From Ignavibacteria bacterium UBA7675 (GTDB taxonomy: Bacteria > Bacteroidota > Ignavibacteria > Kapaibacteriales > UB7675): a stretch of DNA of 64,000 nucleotides. The stretch is taken from contig DLHF01000062.1 of assembly GCA_002483085.1 (NCBI GenBank), positions 1-64,000 of the forward strand. The letters are read 5' to 3'. The notes under the pieces were generated by a model that ran no database searches, had not been told where the DNA came from, and saw only the letters and a program-made list of their open reading frames with translations. Position numbers and translations under genes: made by a program. Shown here one piece after another: positions 54,950 to 63,341 of the stretch. Positions within the stretch are counted from its first letter, which is position 1; every line of letters begins with the position of its first letter.

Positions 54950-55419
54950 CCAACTATATCAGAGAAAATATACTGATGAGTACGACGATGAACGTAAGGA
55001 AAAGAATAATAGAGAACGACCTGTCGAAAATTACAACTACTATCTGGACTCCCAGAATATTGCGCTGTCGTCTCCACATCTGCACAGGTATGTCCCATTT
55101 CGCAGTTTTCGGTATGCACTGCTCTCGCTATAATTATGAAAAATATATAAAGCCATAGCACTGGCTACAGTCACATACGGCATTGTAGTTCGTGCTTTTT
55201 TTGTTATGTTTTTTGCATGTCCATAAAGGACATAAGCACTATGGGAAATAGAATCAATCTGATAATAACGCTACTAAGTTTTCCATGAGATTCTTGTCAC
55301 TTTTCTCATCGCGATAAGAGTAGCAACACAACTACATAATTATCCGATGTCAGCCGGAAAGCGGTATTGTCAATAGAATAAAAAGCAAGGCACCTATCGT
55401 AAGAATATCTGCACATGTA
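54950..55419. other. 470-base gap, nothing recognised
   Basis: AT-rich, especially 55130-55410. It has overlapping open frames on both strands with no family likeness and no clear hairpin terminator. It lies upstream of the nucleotidyltransferase gene and downstream of the SMR exporter gene, so it should hold the promoter of the former. Confidence 0.5.
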
Positions 55420-55746
55420 TTATGCTGCTTTGTCGGAAAAAAACTTTAGGCCGATGATACCAGTCACAATCAGCAGGATACAGAGAATACGAGCAACACT
55501 ACGCGGCTCATCAAGAAATATTATACCCACGACAGCAGTACCTACGGCACCTATTCCGGTCCACACAGCATATCCAGTGCCCACTGGTATATCCTTCAGC
55601 GCTGTAGAGAGCAGGAGAAAACTTACAATCATACATCCCACCGTGCCGATGCTCGGCCACAGTTTTGTAAAGCCATCAGTATATTTAAGCCCTATAGCCC
55701 ACCCTATTTCCAGAATACCTGCAATTACCAGGTACACCCATGCCAT
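55420..55746 (-). CDS. SMR family small multidrug/guanidinium exporter
   Basis: 108 residues and four membrane helices, the normal size. It starts MAWVYLVIAGILEIGWAIGLKY, with Glu13 in the first helix as the expected proton- and substrate-coupling residue. The pattern GLKYTDGFTKLWPSI is closer to the SugE/Gdx (guanidinium exporter) group than to EmrE. The ATG at 55746 has AGGAGG upstream; a longer start at 55764 is therefore unlikely. No guanidine riboswitch pattern was recognised upstream. SMR proteins work as dimers in the inner membrane. Confidence 0.93.
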   Translation of the reverse strand: MAWVYLVIAGILEIGWAIGLKYTDGFTKLWPSIGTVGCMIVSFLLLSTALKDIPVGTGYAVWTGIGAVGTAVVGIIFLDEPRSVARILCILLIVTGIIGLKFFSDKAA

Positions 55747-56068
55747 AGCTCCTCCTGTGTTCATGTGATAGATAGAACGTATGAATACGCAGCGCTGGTT
55801 TTAGCTGCAGTATATTTTTTAAGCTCACCGAATCATCTGTTCACTAGTGTAGCGCGCCTCTCGGCGTAGAGCTTAAAATAGCCAAAAACTCTGTCAGTGT
55901 TTTAGTAAAATCGGAATAGTCGGCGCAGCACCTAGCCAGCGTTTCGTCTATCGCTGTATTCAAGTGCCTCCGCAGCGGTATATCATCGTGATGGATACAA
56001 TCTTACCATGCGTTCTCAAAAGCACAGAGACAACCAAAATGTAGAGCACCAAAGCTCTATAAGAAAAC
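55747..56068. other. 322-base gap, nothing recognised
   Basis: This lies between the exporter start and the stop of the predicted outer-membrane protein gene. No repeat copy, terminator of note or credible frame was found. Confidence 0.5.
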
Positions 56069-57337
56069 TCACTTGGCTACTTCTATCGAAGGGGAAAAGC
56101 GCACCACAATCGACGGCGACTCTTTGCGGTCTGTTCGCCATGCAGCACCAACGCGCAGCCTTCCGTTTGCCGAACCAATCGCAATGCCGACACCTGATTT
56201 CATCTGCCCAATTTTTCCCGGCAGCAAACTTTGCCAAAGCGCTTCGCTTTCAGGTACAAATGCAGTATAGCCGATGTCGCAAGACAAGATCACACTCATA
56301 CTCGCCCCTATCCGGCTGCTTGTTAACGCGGTGCCATACAAAAGAAGTTCTGTGTTCCACACCATCATGCGATTGCCTTCGTATTCATGGAGCGCAAAGC
56401 CTAGCAGAGAGCCTGTACCGCCAATTGTAAAAACCTTCGGTGCAAAGCTATTTCCTGTCAGCGAGCCACATCGGACGCGCGAATTGATCGCACCTATCGG
56501 TGCTATGGGGCAGTGCCATACAGCTTCGGCAAGCCACCGCTCATACGATAAACCATTCCACGCTTTTTCGCCCTGCACCGCAACACGAATTCCCGAACCA
56601 GCACGCGGCAACTTCGGCATGCCGTTGTACCGAAAAGCAAGAGTCAGTGCTCGTATATCAGCTCTGCCGAAGGAAGGATTCTCTGAAAATGTTTTATCGC
56701 CTCCGAAAAGCGACCACGACACAGTCCGCTCTAATGGTTCGTAGCGGTCGGCGGCAAATTGCATAATGGCAGAGACATCGCGAGAGAAAAACTGCTCGGC
56801 ATAGAGACTAAAGCCAACGCGCCGAAACCACGAGAGATAATCTTCGCGCGCAAAAAAAGCGTGAAGGGAATTTTCCCACGTGGGAATTTTCCAGCCGTCG
56901 TGCGAGTCGGTGTAGTAGTAGTATTCTCCGCCGACAATTGTAGCACCATCTCGAGCACCAAAGCGGCGTGCAAGCCCAGCCGTAGCCTGCCAGTAATGCG
57001 AGCCGAAAGAATATCCCAAGCTGATGTGAGCAAGCAGTGATGTGTCGAGCAATCGCAATGCCTGGCGTTTGTCGCTGCCAATGCCAAGGAATAAACCATC
57101 GACGCGATTGTAGGAGATATTCGCAAAGGAAAGACGGTCGCCGGGGAAGGCAGACAAGGGAGGAAAAGAGGCCGACTGACTGATCACACCCGCAACAATG
57201 GAACCAATACTGTCAGCAGCAGAAGTGACAGTCGCAACTGGGTCGCTGGCAGCCAGCGCTGCCGGAAAAGCGGAAAGAAACCAGAAGGACAGAACAAGAC
57301 AACTGCAAAGGCTGCGAAAAGGCATTACAGTGTGCAT
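56069..57337 (-). CDS. Predicted outer-membrane beta-barrel protein (Omp85/DUF5686-like)
   Basis: 422 residues. A signal peptide (residues 1 to about 30, ending ALAAS) is followed by a run of alternating beta-strands with aromatic girdles. FANISYNRVDGLFLGIG near the start and GGTGSLLGFALHEYEGNRMMVWNTELL near the end resemble the barrel of Omp85-type or DUF5686 proteins, where the second motif corresponds to the RGF-type loop. No POTRA domains are present, so it is not a BamA. The C-terminus (SIEVAK) lacks the usual final aromatic residue. The ATG at 57337 has GAAGAG upstream. Function unknown. Confidence 0.65.
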   Translation of the reverse strand: MHTVMPFRSLCSCLVLSFWFLSAFPAALAASDPVATVTSAADSIGSIVAGVISQSASFPPLSAFPGDRLSFANISYNRVDGLFLGIGSDKRQALRLLDTSLLAHISLGYSFGSHYWQATAGLARRFGARDGATIVGGEYYYYTDSHDGWKIPTWENSLHAFFAREDYLSWFRRVGFSLYAEQFFSRDVSAIMQFAADRYEPLERTVSWSLFGGDKTFSENPSFGRADIRALTLAFRYNGMPKLPRAGSGIRVAVQGEKAWNGLSYERWLAEAVWHCPIAPIGAINSRVRCGSLTGNSFAPKVFTIGGTGSLLGFALHEYEGNRMMVWNTELLLYGTALTSSRIGASMSVILSCDIGYTAFVPESEALWQSLLPGKIGQMKSGVGIAIGSANGRLRVGAAWRTDRKESPSIVVRFSPSIEVAK

Positions 57338-57423
57338 ATCTCTTCTCTGGAAAATGACAACTGTGCGAACTATTCACGAGGCTACTGAAGCCGTCTAAAA
57401 TTTCTGCTGTGGCAAAGAATATT

Positions 57424-57632
57424 GGGCACGGGCATCGCTGCGGCGCCCGGTTGGTCGCTGTCACCGGTCGCACAACTGCCTGTCGATTTAGCCAAGCACC
57501 TGCCGCTAGGTACACCACCGTGTTTCTCTCTTCTGCTGTTGATCATAGAAATAATGCGCGGAACGGATCGAACAACCAGACGGCGGGTGTGCGCGCGGTG
57601 CAGAGACCACCGCTCGAACGGAGACCGAAGCG
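57424..57632 (+). repeat. Interspersed intergenic repeat, copy E (full length)
   Basis: GGGCACGGGCATCGCTG (57424-57440) and GTCGCTGTCACCGGTCGCA (57454-57472) are followed by an unconserved middle and the right-end module GCGCGCGGTGCAGAGACCAC ... GAGACCGAAGCG (57591-57632). The right end finishes one base before the stop codon of the HAD phosphatase gene at 57634. The gap 57338-57633 contains nothing else. Confidence 0.82.
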
Positions 57633-57633
57633 A

Positions 57634-58209
57634 TTAAAGTACGCCGTCCTGCTTCTGAGTATCGTGTGCGGCACCGAACAGAACACGCTCCATCGCAATG
57701 AGAAAAGCGCCGAGCGAAGGAAAGACATGGTCGGCTGTAGCACCCTCTTCGCTATCAAAATCGCCAATGAGAATAGCGCCGACACCTGCTGCACGCGCAG
57801 CACGGGCATCCGATAGTGTATCGCCGAGCATCCAGGACTGCTCAATGTCGATTGTATGGCGCTCTGCGGCGTTCAAAAGCATTCTGGGCGAAGGCTTACG
57901 GCAGGAATACTCCACCGAAGCCAGATCGGGGCAATAGAATATATCATCGAAGGAAAAACCTGTTGCACGGACCAGACCGCTCTGCATGTACTCGTGGACA
58001 TCGTGCAGAGCCTGCTCACTCATGATCCCCTTGCCCACGCCCTGCTGATTGGTAATAAGTACCGCCAGATAACCGGCTTCTTTTACACGGCGAAAGACCT
58101 CGAAAAAATCGGGCAGAAACACAAACTCTTCTACTCGGGTCACATATCCGCCCATAATACGGACATTCACAATACCATCGCGATCAAAAAAAAATGCTTT
58201 GCGCTTCAT
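57634..58209 (-). CDS. HAD-IIIA family phosphatase (GmhB-like)
   Basis: 191 residues, like D-glycero-D-manno-heptose 1,7-bisphosphate 7-phosphatase and histidinol-phosphatase-type HAD enzymes. The nucleophile motif is FFFDRDGIVN, with VLITNQQGVGKGIMS as motif II. Next come a cysteine-containing segment (FYCPDLASVEYSCRKPSPRML) that may bind zinc, and WMLGDTLSDARAARAAGV as motif IV. It is placed seven bases after the glycosyltransferase gene upstream, so both are probably one operon for making or adding an envelope sugar. The exact substrate is not certain. Confidence 0.88.
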   Translation of the reverse strand: MKRKAFFFDRDGIVNVRIMGGYVTRVEEFVFLPDFFEVFRRVKEAGYLAVLITNQQGVGKGIMSEQALHDVHEYMQSGLVRATGFSFDDIFYCPDLASVEYSCRKPSPRMLLNAAERHTIDIEQSWMLGDTLSDARAARAAGVGAILIGDFDSEEGATADHVFPSLGAFLIAMERVLFGAAHDTQKQDGVL

Positions 58210-58216
58210 ATCCGCT

Positions 58217-59416
58217 TTACGACTGTGGACGGGGTGTTCTCATTACTTCTTCGACAATGGCATCAAGACTGTTGAAGACCGCTTCCCACGAATGTGTTTG
58301 CTCTACCAACACACGCGCACGGCGAGCAATTTGCGAGCGCAAATCGGGATTTCGCAGCAGCGTAATACAGTGCTCGGCCAGCTCCGCATCAGTCCTGCCA
58401 ATAAGCACATCCCTACCGGGCTGAGCGGGATTGCCCTGAATACCCGTAGGAGTTGTCACGACCGGGCATCCCATAGCCATCGCTTGGAGCACTTTGTTCT
58501 GAATACCTGATGCTCCTGCATGCGGATGCAGAAATACAGCACTCTGATGATAATAGGGTTCGATATCCGGCACATCGGCATGAATGATCACATGATCGGA
58601 CTCATAACGCCGAACAGACGGTTGCGGATTGGAGCCAATAATATGCGCCCGCACTTCGGGAAGCTGCGAGTGAATAATCGGAAGAATATCTCGGGCAATT
58701 TTTAGCGCCATAAACTCGTTTGCCAGGTAGTCGAGTTTGCCGAGAAACATCACATCGCGGCGCTGCTCGTGGTCGTCGCGGAAGCGGTATTCATCAAGCT
58801 CTACACCATTGGTAAGCAGTCTGTATCTAGCCTTTGGATTCTGCGCGTTCATCGCATCGATATCCGTCTGGGTGACGAGCGTTGTTGTGTCAAAATAGTT
58901 GACGATACGCGGTTCGTAGGTTTTGAGCTTATAGACTTCCCACCGGCGAACGGCTGTCTGCAGCATACTTTCTGCATTCGTAGCTGAGCGCCCTTGGTAC
59001 AGAGTGCGGCAGTCTTCGGCCACGAGTATCTTTTTTATATTCGCATTACGCAGATACTCCGCCGTTCTCATAAAGAACGAAAACCCGAGGTCGAAATGCT
59101 GTTCTGCCAGAAGACGGTCGACAATAGATCGGAAATTTTGTTGTGTATAAAACGCTATTTCTAACGGGAGGTCGGATACAAGCGTTTTAGCAGAGAACAT
59201 ACCAGCTCGCCCTGGCCGCAGCGGCACAGGGTACACTGTCACATTAATATCCCTGATCTTTTGGATCTGTTCAGCCGTGGGCATACCACCGTGATTAAAA
59301 CTCACCAGCGTGACTTCATGAGTCTTCGCCAGATGTTTCAACATGTGATAGCTTTTAATCCTGTCGCCGCCGATCAGGGGAAATGGAAAACGTGGAGTGA
59401 GAAAAAGAATGCGCAT
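58217..59416 (-). CDS. Glycosyltransferase family 4/1-type
   Basis: 399 residues, GT-B fold. It starts MRILFLTPRFPFPLIGGDRI, in the style of glycosyltransferases found with exopolysaccharide genes. The donor-binding half contains RAHIIGSNPQPSVRRYES, HPHAGASGIQNKVLQAMAMG and PVVTTPTGIQG, with the E/N-x7-E-like region within KVLQAMAMGCPVV. Together with the HAD phosphatase directly downstream it suggests a small envelope-glycan unit. It is not a close paralog of the pair at 11.9-14.7 kb. Confidence 0.88.
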   Translation of the reverse strand: MRILFLTPRFPFPLIGGDRIKSYHMLKHLAKTHEVTLVSFNHGGMPTAEQIQKIRDINVTVYPVPLRPGRAGMFSAKTLVSDLPLEIAFYTQQNFRSIVDRLLAEQHFDLGFSFFMRTAEYLRNANIKKILVAEDCRTLYQGRSATNAESMLQTAVRRWEVYKLKTYEPRIVNYFDTTTLVTQTDIDAMNAQNPKARYRLLTNGVELDEYRFRDDHEQRRDVMFLGKLDYLANEFMALKIARDILPIIHSQLPEVRAHIIGSNPQPSVRRYESDHVIIHADVPDIEPYYHQSAVFLHPHAGASGIQNKVLQAMAMGCPVVTTPTGIQGNPAQPGRDVLIGRTDAELAEHCITLLRNPDLRSQIARRARVLVEQTHSWEAVFNSLDAIVEEVMRTPRPQS

Positions 59417-59674
59417 GCGCCGCTACACCTCATCCGTTCTGCATACCATACACCACAGCGCAGCAGCAGCCTGCCCCGCGTGCGCCTGTAGAGAATTTGT
59501 TGTCCCAACACGCCTTACAGCGCGGAGAACCGGTGCTAACTTACAAAATTTTTGCAACCTCTGCGCCAGGAAGCCGTTTTTCCGCCCTTTTGCAGCTCGC
59601 TCTATCCACAGCATCCTGTGCAGTTCGCAGCAGCAGCACCCGGCCAGGCGGAACCATGATTACTAAAAATTTTC
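59417..59674. other. Gap before the groE promoter, nothing recognised
   Basis: Divergent region between the glycosyltransferase gene and groES. It must contain the promoter of the former; no clear element was picked out. Confidence 0.4.
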
Positions 59675-59706
59675 TTGACATCTCCACACTAAAACTTATA
59701 ATTTTG
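59675..59706 (+). promoter_or_regulatory. groESL promoter (TTGACA-N16-TATAAT, with overlapping TAnnTTTG)
   Basis: TTGACA is at 59675-59680 and TATAAT at 59697-59702. Within the same bases, TAATTTTG at 59699-59706 also matches the Bacteroidota TAnnTTTG element, with the TTG 21 bases upstream. The operator that follows supports use of this promoter. Confidence 0.85.
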
Positions 59707-59721
59707 CGTCGAAGCACAACA

Positions 59722-59748
59722 TTAGCACTCCACGCTAGCGAGTGCTAA
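59722..59748 (+). promoter_or_regulatory. CIRCE operator (HrcA-binding site)
   Basis: TTAGCACTC-N9-GAGTGCTAA is a perfect match to the CIRCE inverted repeat. It lies just after the predicted transcription start and 64 bases before groES. HrcA is expected to repress groESL here until heat or other stress. The hrcA gene is not in the window. Confidence 0.98.
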
Positions 59749-59811
59749 CAATACGAAAATCAGCAAAAATTCCTTTTTTAGTTTTCATCTTATCAAACGG
59801 AGGTTTATAGC

Positions 59812-60102
59812 ATGGCTCTGACACCCCTGCATGATCGCGTTATCGTAAAGGCAGCCCAGCCTGAAGAAGTAACAAAAGGCGGCATTATTCTGCCCGACAC
59901 AGCAAAAGAAAAACCCCAACAAGGCGAAGTAATTGCTGTTGGCCCCGGCAAAACAGCCGAAGATGGCAAGCTCATTAGCATGCAGGTAAAAGTAGGCGAC
60001 CAGATACTCTACGGTAAATACTCTGGTACGGAAATCAACATGGATGGCGAAGACTACCTGATTATGCGTGAATCCGACATTTTCGCTGTTGTCGGTCGCT
60101 AA
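59812..60102 (+). CDS. groES: Co-chaperonin GroES
   Basis: 96 residues, the usual length. It forms the seven-membered lid of the GroEL chamber. Motifs are LTPLHDRVIVKAAQPEEVTKGGI, LPDTAKEKPQQGEVIAVGPG, GDQILYGKYSGTEI and YLIMRESDIFAVV. The mobile loop is at about 17-32. The ribosome site is GGAGG. groEL follows after 65 bases. Confidence 0.99.
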   Translation: MALTPLHDRVIVKAAQPEEVTKGGIILPDTAKEKPQQGEVIAVGPGKTAEDGKLISMQVKVGDQILYGKYSGTEINMDGEDYLIMRESDIFAVVGR

Positions 60103-60167
60103 TCCGCCGTAAATATTAGAATTAAAAAGAATACTTATACACTATTATTTTTTCAGGAGTACAGACA

Positions 60168-61799
60168 ATGGCAGGAAAAAAAATCTCCTTTGACGTTGAT
60201 GCACGTACCGCCCTCAAACGCGGTGTGGACCAACTCGCAGACGCAGTAAAGGTAACGCTCGGCCCCAAAGGTCGCAATGTGGTTATCGACAAAAAATTTG
60301 GCGCCCCGACCATCACCAAAGACGGTGTGACTGTTGCCAAAGAGATTGAACTCGAAGACGCAATGGAGAACCTCGGCGCTCAAATGGTAAAAGAAGTTGC
60401 TTCCAAAACCAGCGATATCGCTGGTGATGGCACAACAACGGCTACCGTTCTGGCTCAGGCTATCGTCCGCGAAGGTCTGAAAAACGTAACAGCAGGCGCA
60501 AATCCGATGGACCTCAAACGCGGTATCGACCTCGCTGTTGAAGCTATCACACGTGGCCTCAAAAAACTCAGCCGCGATGTTGAAGGCAAAAAAGAAATTG
60601 CTCAAGTAGGTACAATCTCTGCCAACAACGACCCGACAATCGGCAACTTGCTTGCTGAAGCAATGGAAAAAGTAGGCAAAGACGGCGTTATCACCGTTGA
60701 AGAAGCCAAAGGGACCGAAACAACTCTCGACGTTGTAGAAGGTATGCAGTTCGACCGTGGCTATCTTTCGCCGTACTTCGTTACCGATCCGGAGTCGATG
60801 GAAGCTGCTTTAGAAAATCCCTACATCCTGATTCACGACAAAAAAATCTCCTCGATGAAGGATCTTCTCCCCATCCTCGAAAAAATCGCTCAGTCGGGTC
60901 GCCCGCTCGTGATTATTTCCGAAGACGTGGAAGGCGAAGCTCTTGCTACTCTGGTAGTGAACAAACTGCGCGGCACCCTGCGCGTTGCTGCTGTTAAAGC
61001 TCCGGGCTTTGGCGACCGCCGCAAAGCTATGCTGGAAGATATCGCCGTTCTCACTGGCGGTACCGTTATCAGCGAAGAAAAAGGCTACAAGCTCGACAAC
61101 GCTACGCTGTCCTACATGGGTACAGCTAAAAAAGTGACCATCGACAAAGACAACACGACGATTGTAGAAGGCGCTGGCTCGCAGGAAGATATCAAACGCC
61201 GTATTAACGAGATCAGAACGCAAATCGACAAAACGACGAGCGACTACGATCGCGAAAAACTGCAAGAACGCCTGGCTAAACTTTCGGGCGGTGTTGCAGT
61301 GATCAAAATCGGCGCTGCTACAGAAGTAGAAATGAAAGAGAAAAAAGCACGTGTTGAAGATGCTCTGCACGCAACACGCGCAGCCGTTGAAGAAGGTATC
61401 GTTCCCGGCGGTGGTGTAGCATATCTGCGCACACTCGACGAGCTCGACACACTGAGCCCGGCTAACCACGACCAGCGCACAGGTATCGCAATCATCCGCC
61501 GCGCTGTAGAAGAGCCGCTGCGCCAAATCGTAGCAAATGCCGGCCTTGAAGGCTCGGTTATCGTTGCGAAAATCAAAGAAGGTCAAGGCGCTTTCGGCTT
61601 CAACGCATTCTCCGAAGAATACGGTGATATGTTCGAAGCCGGTGTTATCGACCCGACAAAAGTATCGCGCGTTGCTCTCGAAAACGCAGCTTCGGTTGCA
61701 AGCCTTCTCATCACGACGGAAGCTACCATCGTTGAGAAGCCCGAACCCGAAAAAGCAGCTCCGGCAATGCCGCACGGCGGCATGGGCATGGATTATTAA
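60168..61799 (+). CDS. groEL: Chaperonin GroEL
   Basis: 543 residues. It folds proteins in an ATP-driven double ring. Landmarks are KVTLGPKGRNVVIDKKFG, DGVTVAKEIELED, GDGTTTATVLAQAI (catalytic Asp region), EGMQFDRGYLSPYF, KAPGFGDRRKAML and VPGGGVAYLRTLDE. The C-terminal tail is short (MPHGGMGMDY): one GGM-type unit rather than the long GGM repeats of many homologs. It shares the promoter and CIRCE of groES and is closed by a strong terminator. Confidence 0.99.
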   Translation: MAGKKISFDVDARTALKRGVDQLADAVKVTLGPKGRNVVIDKKFGAPTITKDGVTVAKEIELEDAMENLGAQMVKEVASKTSDIAGDGTTTATVLAQAIVREGLKNVTAGANPMDLKRGIDLAVEAITRGLKKLSRDVEGKKEIAQVGTISANNDPTIGNLLAEAMEKVGKDGVITVEEAKGTETTLDVVEGMQFDRGYLSPYFVTDPESMEAALENPYILIHDKKISSMKDLLPILEKIAQSGRPLVIISEDVEGEALATLVVNKLRGTLRVAAVKAPGFGDRRKAMLEDIAVLTGGTVISEEKGYKLDNATLSYMGTAKKVTIDKDNTTIVEGAGSQEDIKRRINEIRTQIDKTTSDYDREKLQERLAKLSGGVAVIKIGAATEVEMKEKKARVEDALHATRAAVEEGIVPGGGVAYLRTLDELDTLSPANHDQRTGIAIIRRAVEEPLRQIVANAGLEGSVIVAKIKEGQGAFGFNAFSEEYGDMFEAGVIDPTKVSRVALENAASVASLLITTEATIVEKPEPEKAAPAMPHGGMGMDY

Positions 61800-61816
61800 T
61801 CCACTCCCACAGCCTG

Positions 61817-61854
61817 AAAAAAAATCCCGCGTTCACAAGAGCGCGGGATTTTTT
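61817..61854 (+). terminator. Terminator of groESL
   Basis: AAAAAATCCCGCG and CGCGGGATTTTTT form a long stem with a 10-base loop and a T run. Confidence 0.92.
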
Positions 61855-62012
61855 ATTTTCTATCCCTGCAATGCAACTCCGCAACATTTCGGCTGCGACG
61901 GCAGTATTCGCACCAGTCGTATTGCTCTATCCAGCACTCTCTGGCAATCTATGAACTGCACAAAAAACTACACGGCTCCGGCTGCAACAGTATTATTTTG
62001 GGATATAACTTT

Positions 62013-62981
62013 ATGACACTCCACATTATCAATGGCGACGCATTTACAAGCATTCTACACGGCGCTGGCATAATTGGCGACATCCTCCCCTGGCGCGACA
62101 TTCTGCACGAAGGCCCCGTCCCTCCTGATAACTTCCCCGACCATTTCCACGGCGTTCGCGCTGACTATATCGCCAGTCGCGGATGGGCTTCTTACGACAA
62201 TGTGCGCTCCATGTTTGACGAACGCGAGCGCATACTCTCGCAAGCTGCTTCAAACAGCGAAATTGTGCTCTGGTTCGATCCCGATCTATACGACCAGTTG
62301 CAGCTTGTGCAGGTGCTTGCGCGCATCTGCCGCATCACTCCTGCACCGGCAATAGTGTCGCTTGTTGCTACCAATCATCCCGGCATACACAATGCCGAAG
62401 AAATACGCTCTCTTTTTGCACAGCGCACGATTGTCACCAGCGAGCAGTACGCATGTGCACAGCGCACGTGGCAGGCTATTACCGCTGCTTCGCCCGAAAA
62501 CATGTTGAGCATTCTCCGCAGCGACGACCTCGCAGAATTTCCGTGGTTAGGTGCAGCACTGCGCCGCTATCTCGAAGAATTTCCCAATGAAAATAATGGG
62601 CTTTCGCGCACGGAACGCACAATACTGCGCTGCACCACAGAGACTCCTTCCCTGCTCGATGCGTTTTCTGCGGTACAGGACAGTGAGGAACATCCCTTTC
62701 TCGGCGACACCGTGTTTGCATCCTATGTGGAGAAGTTCTGCACGTCGCGGATTCCCTTACTCGAACTAAAAAGCGAAGAACAATTTACACCGCTAACACC
62801 GACAAGTAGTACATTCTGGTATCAGCAGTTGCAGCTTACCAGCGCGGGCACACAAGTAATGCAGCATCATGCAAGTAATATTGCGCTCAACGGTATCGAC
62901 CGCTATGTAGGCGGCGTGCACATAAAGTCCGGCGAGCCAATTTGGTATCAGAATAAGGATGGCATGTTAATAAAGAAATAA
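62013..62981 (+). CDS. DUF1835 domain protein
   Basis: 322 residues from the ATG at 62013 (a TTG at 61998 would add five). The start LHIINGDAFTSIL, then GDILPWRDILHEGPVP, and FERERILSQAASNSEIVLWFDPDLYDQLQLVQVLA in its own variant, are typical of DUF1835 proteins. The His-Asn-Gly and W-x-D-x-L-x-E-G-P motifs are strongly conserved, which suggests an enzyme or nucleotide-binding role, but the function is not established. It follows groESL but lies after a terminator. Confidence 0.88.
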   Translation: MTLHIINGDAFTSILHGAGIIGDILPWRDILHEGPVPPDNFPDHFHGVRADYIASRGWASYDNVRSMFDERERILSQAASNSEIVLWFDPDLYDQLQLVQVLARICRITPAPAIVSLVATNHPGIHNAEEIRSLFAQRTIVTSEQYACAQRTWQAITAASPENMLSILRSDDLAEFPWLGAALRRYLEEFPNENNGLSRTERTILRCTTETPSLLDAFSAVQDSEEHPFLGDTVFASYVEKFCTSRIPLLELKSEEQFTPLTPTSSTFWYQQLQLTSAGTQVMQHHASNIALNGIDRYVGGVHIKSGEPIWYQNKDGMLIKK

Positions 62982-63007
62982 GCAGAGCAGCGGCGTAAAC
63001 AGAGCTT

Positions 63008-63260
63008 TTGGCACGTGCGTCGCTGGATGGGGCGGCGTAGAGGCGCCTCAAGCGACGCCCCTACGCCGCGTCGCTGTCACCGGTCGCAAACACCGTTTCG
63101 TGATCAACCATTGGCCTGTCGCCGAATTAGTACAGCATTGTCGTCTGGCGTTTATGTTCGGCGATTTTATTTGCACAAGACGCGGCGCTCGTCCGCGCAT
63201 CACTCCCATGATAATTGCAGCGCGGTGCAGAGACAACAGCACGAACAAAGACTGAAGCGC
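63008..63260 (+). repeat. Interspersed intergenic repeat, copy F (full length, strong hairpin)
   Basis: The left motif TTGGCACGTGCGTCGCTG (63008-63025) begins 27 bases after the DUF1835 stop codon. The spacer folds into a stem of 13 pairs with one mismatch (CGGCGTAGAGGCG / CGCCCCTACGCCG). GTCGCTGTCACCGGTCGCA lies at 63070-63088. The right-end module GCAGCGCGGTGCAGAGAC ... AAAGACTGAAGCGC lies at 63217-63260, before the prfB terminator. The gap 62982-63341 holds nothing else. Confidence 0.82.
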
Positions 63261-63276
63261 ATAATATTTTTCTAAT

Positions 63277-63310
63277 AAAAAACTCCCACAGCAATCTGCG
63301 GGAGTTTTTT
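63277..63310 (-). terminator. Terminator of prfB
   Basis: AAAAAACTCCC-CAG and CTG-GGGAGTTTTTT form the stem with a short loop; T runs exist on both strands. It can serve prfB (minus strand) and readthrough from the DUF1835 side. Confidence 0.88.
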
Positions 63311-63341
63311 AATCGCCATGCGATATTTGCAGCACAGGCTC

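Noticed and set aside
55747..55900. Possible guanidine riboswitch upstream of the SMR exporter
   Set aside because: The conserved ykkC-type segments (GGGGA and ACGR loops) were not found on the minus strand.
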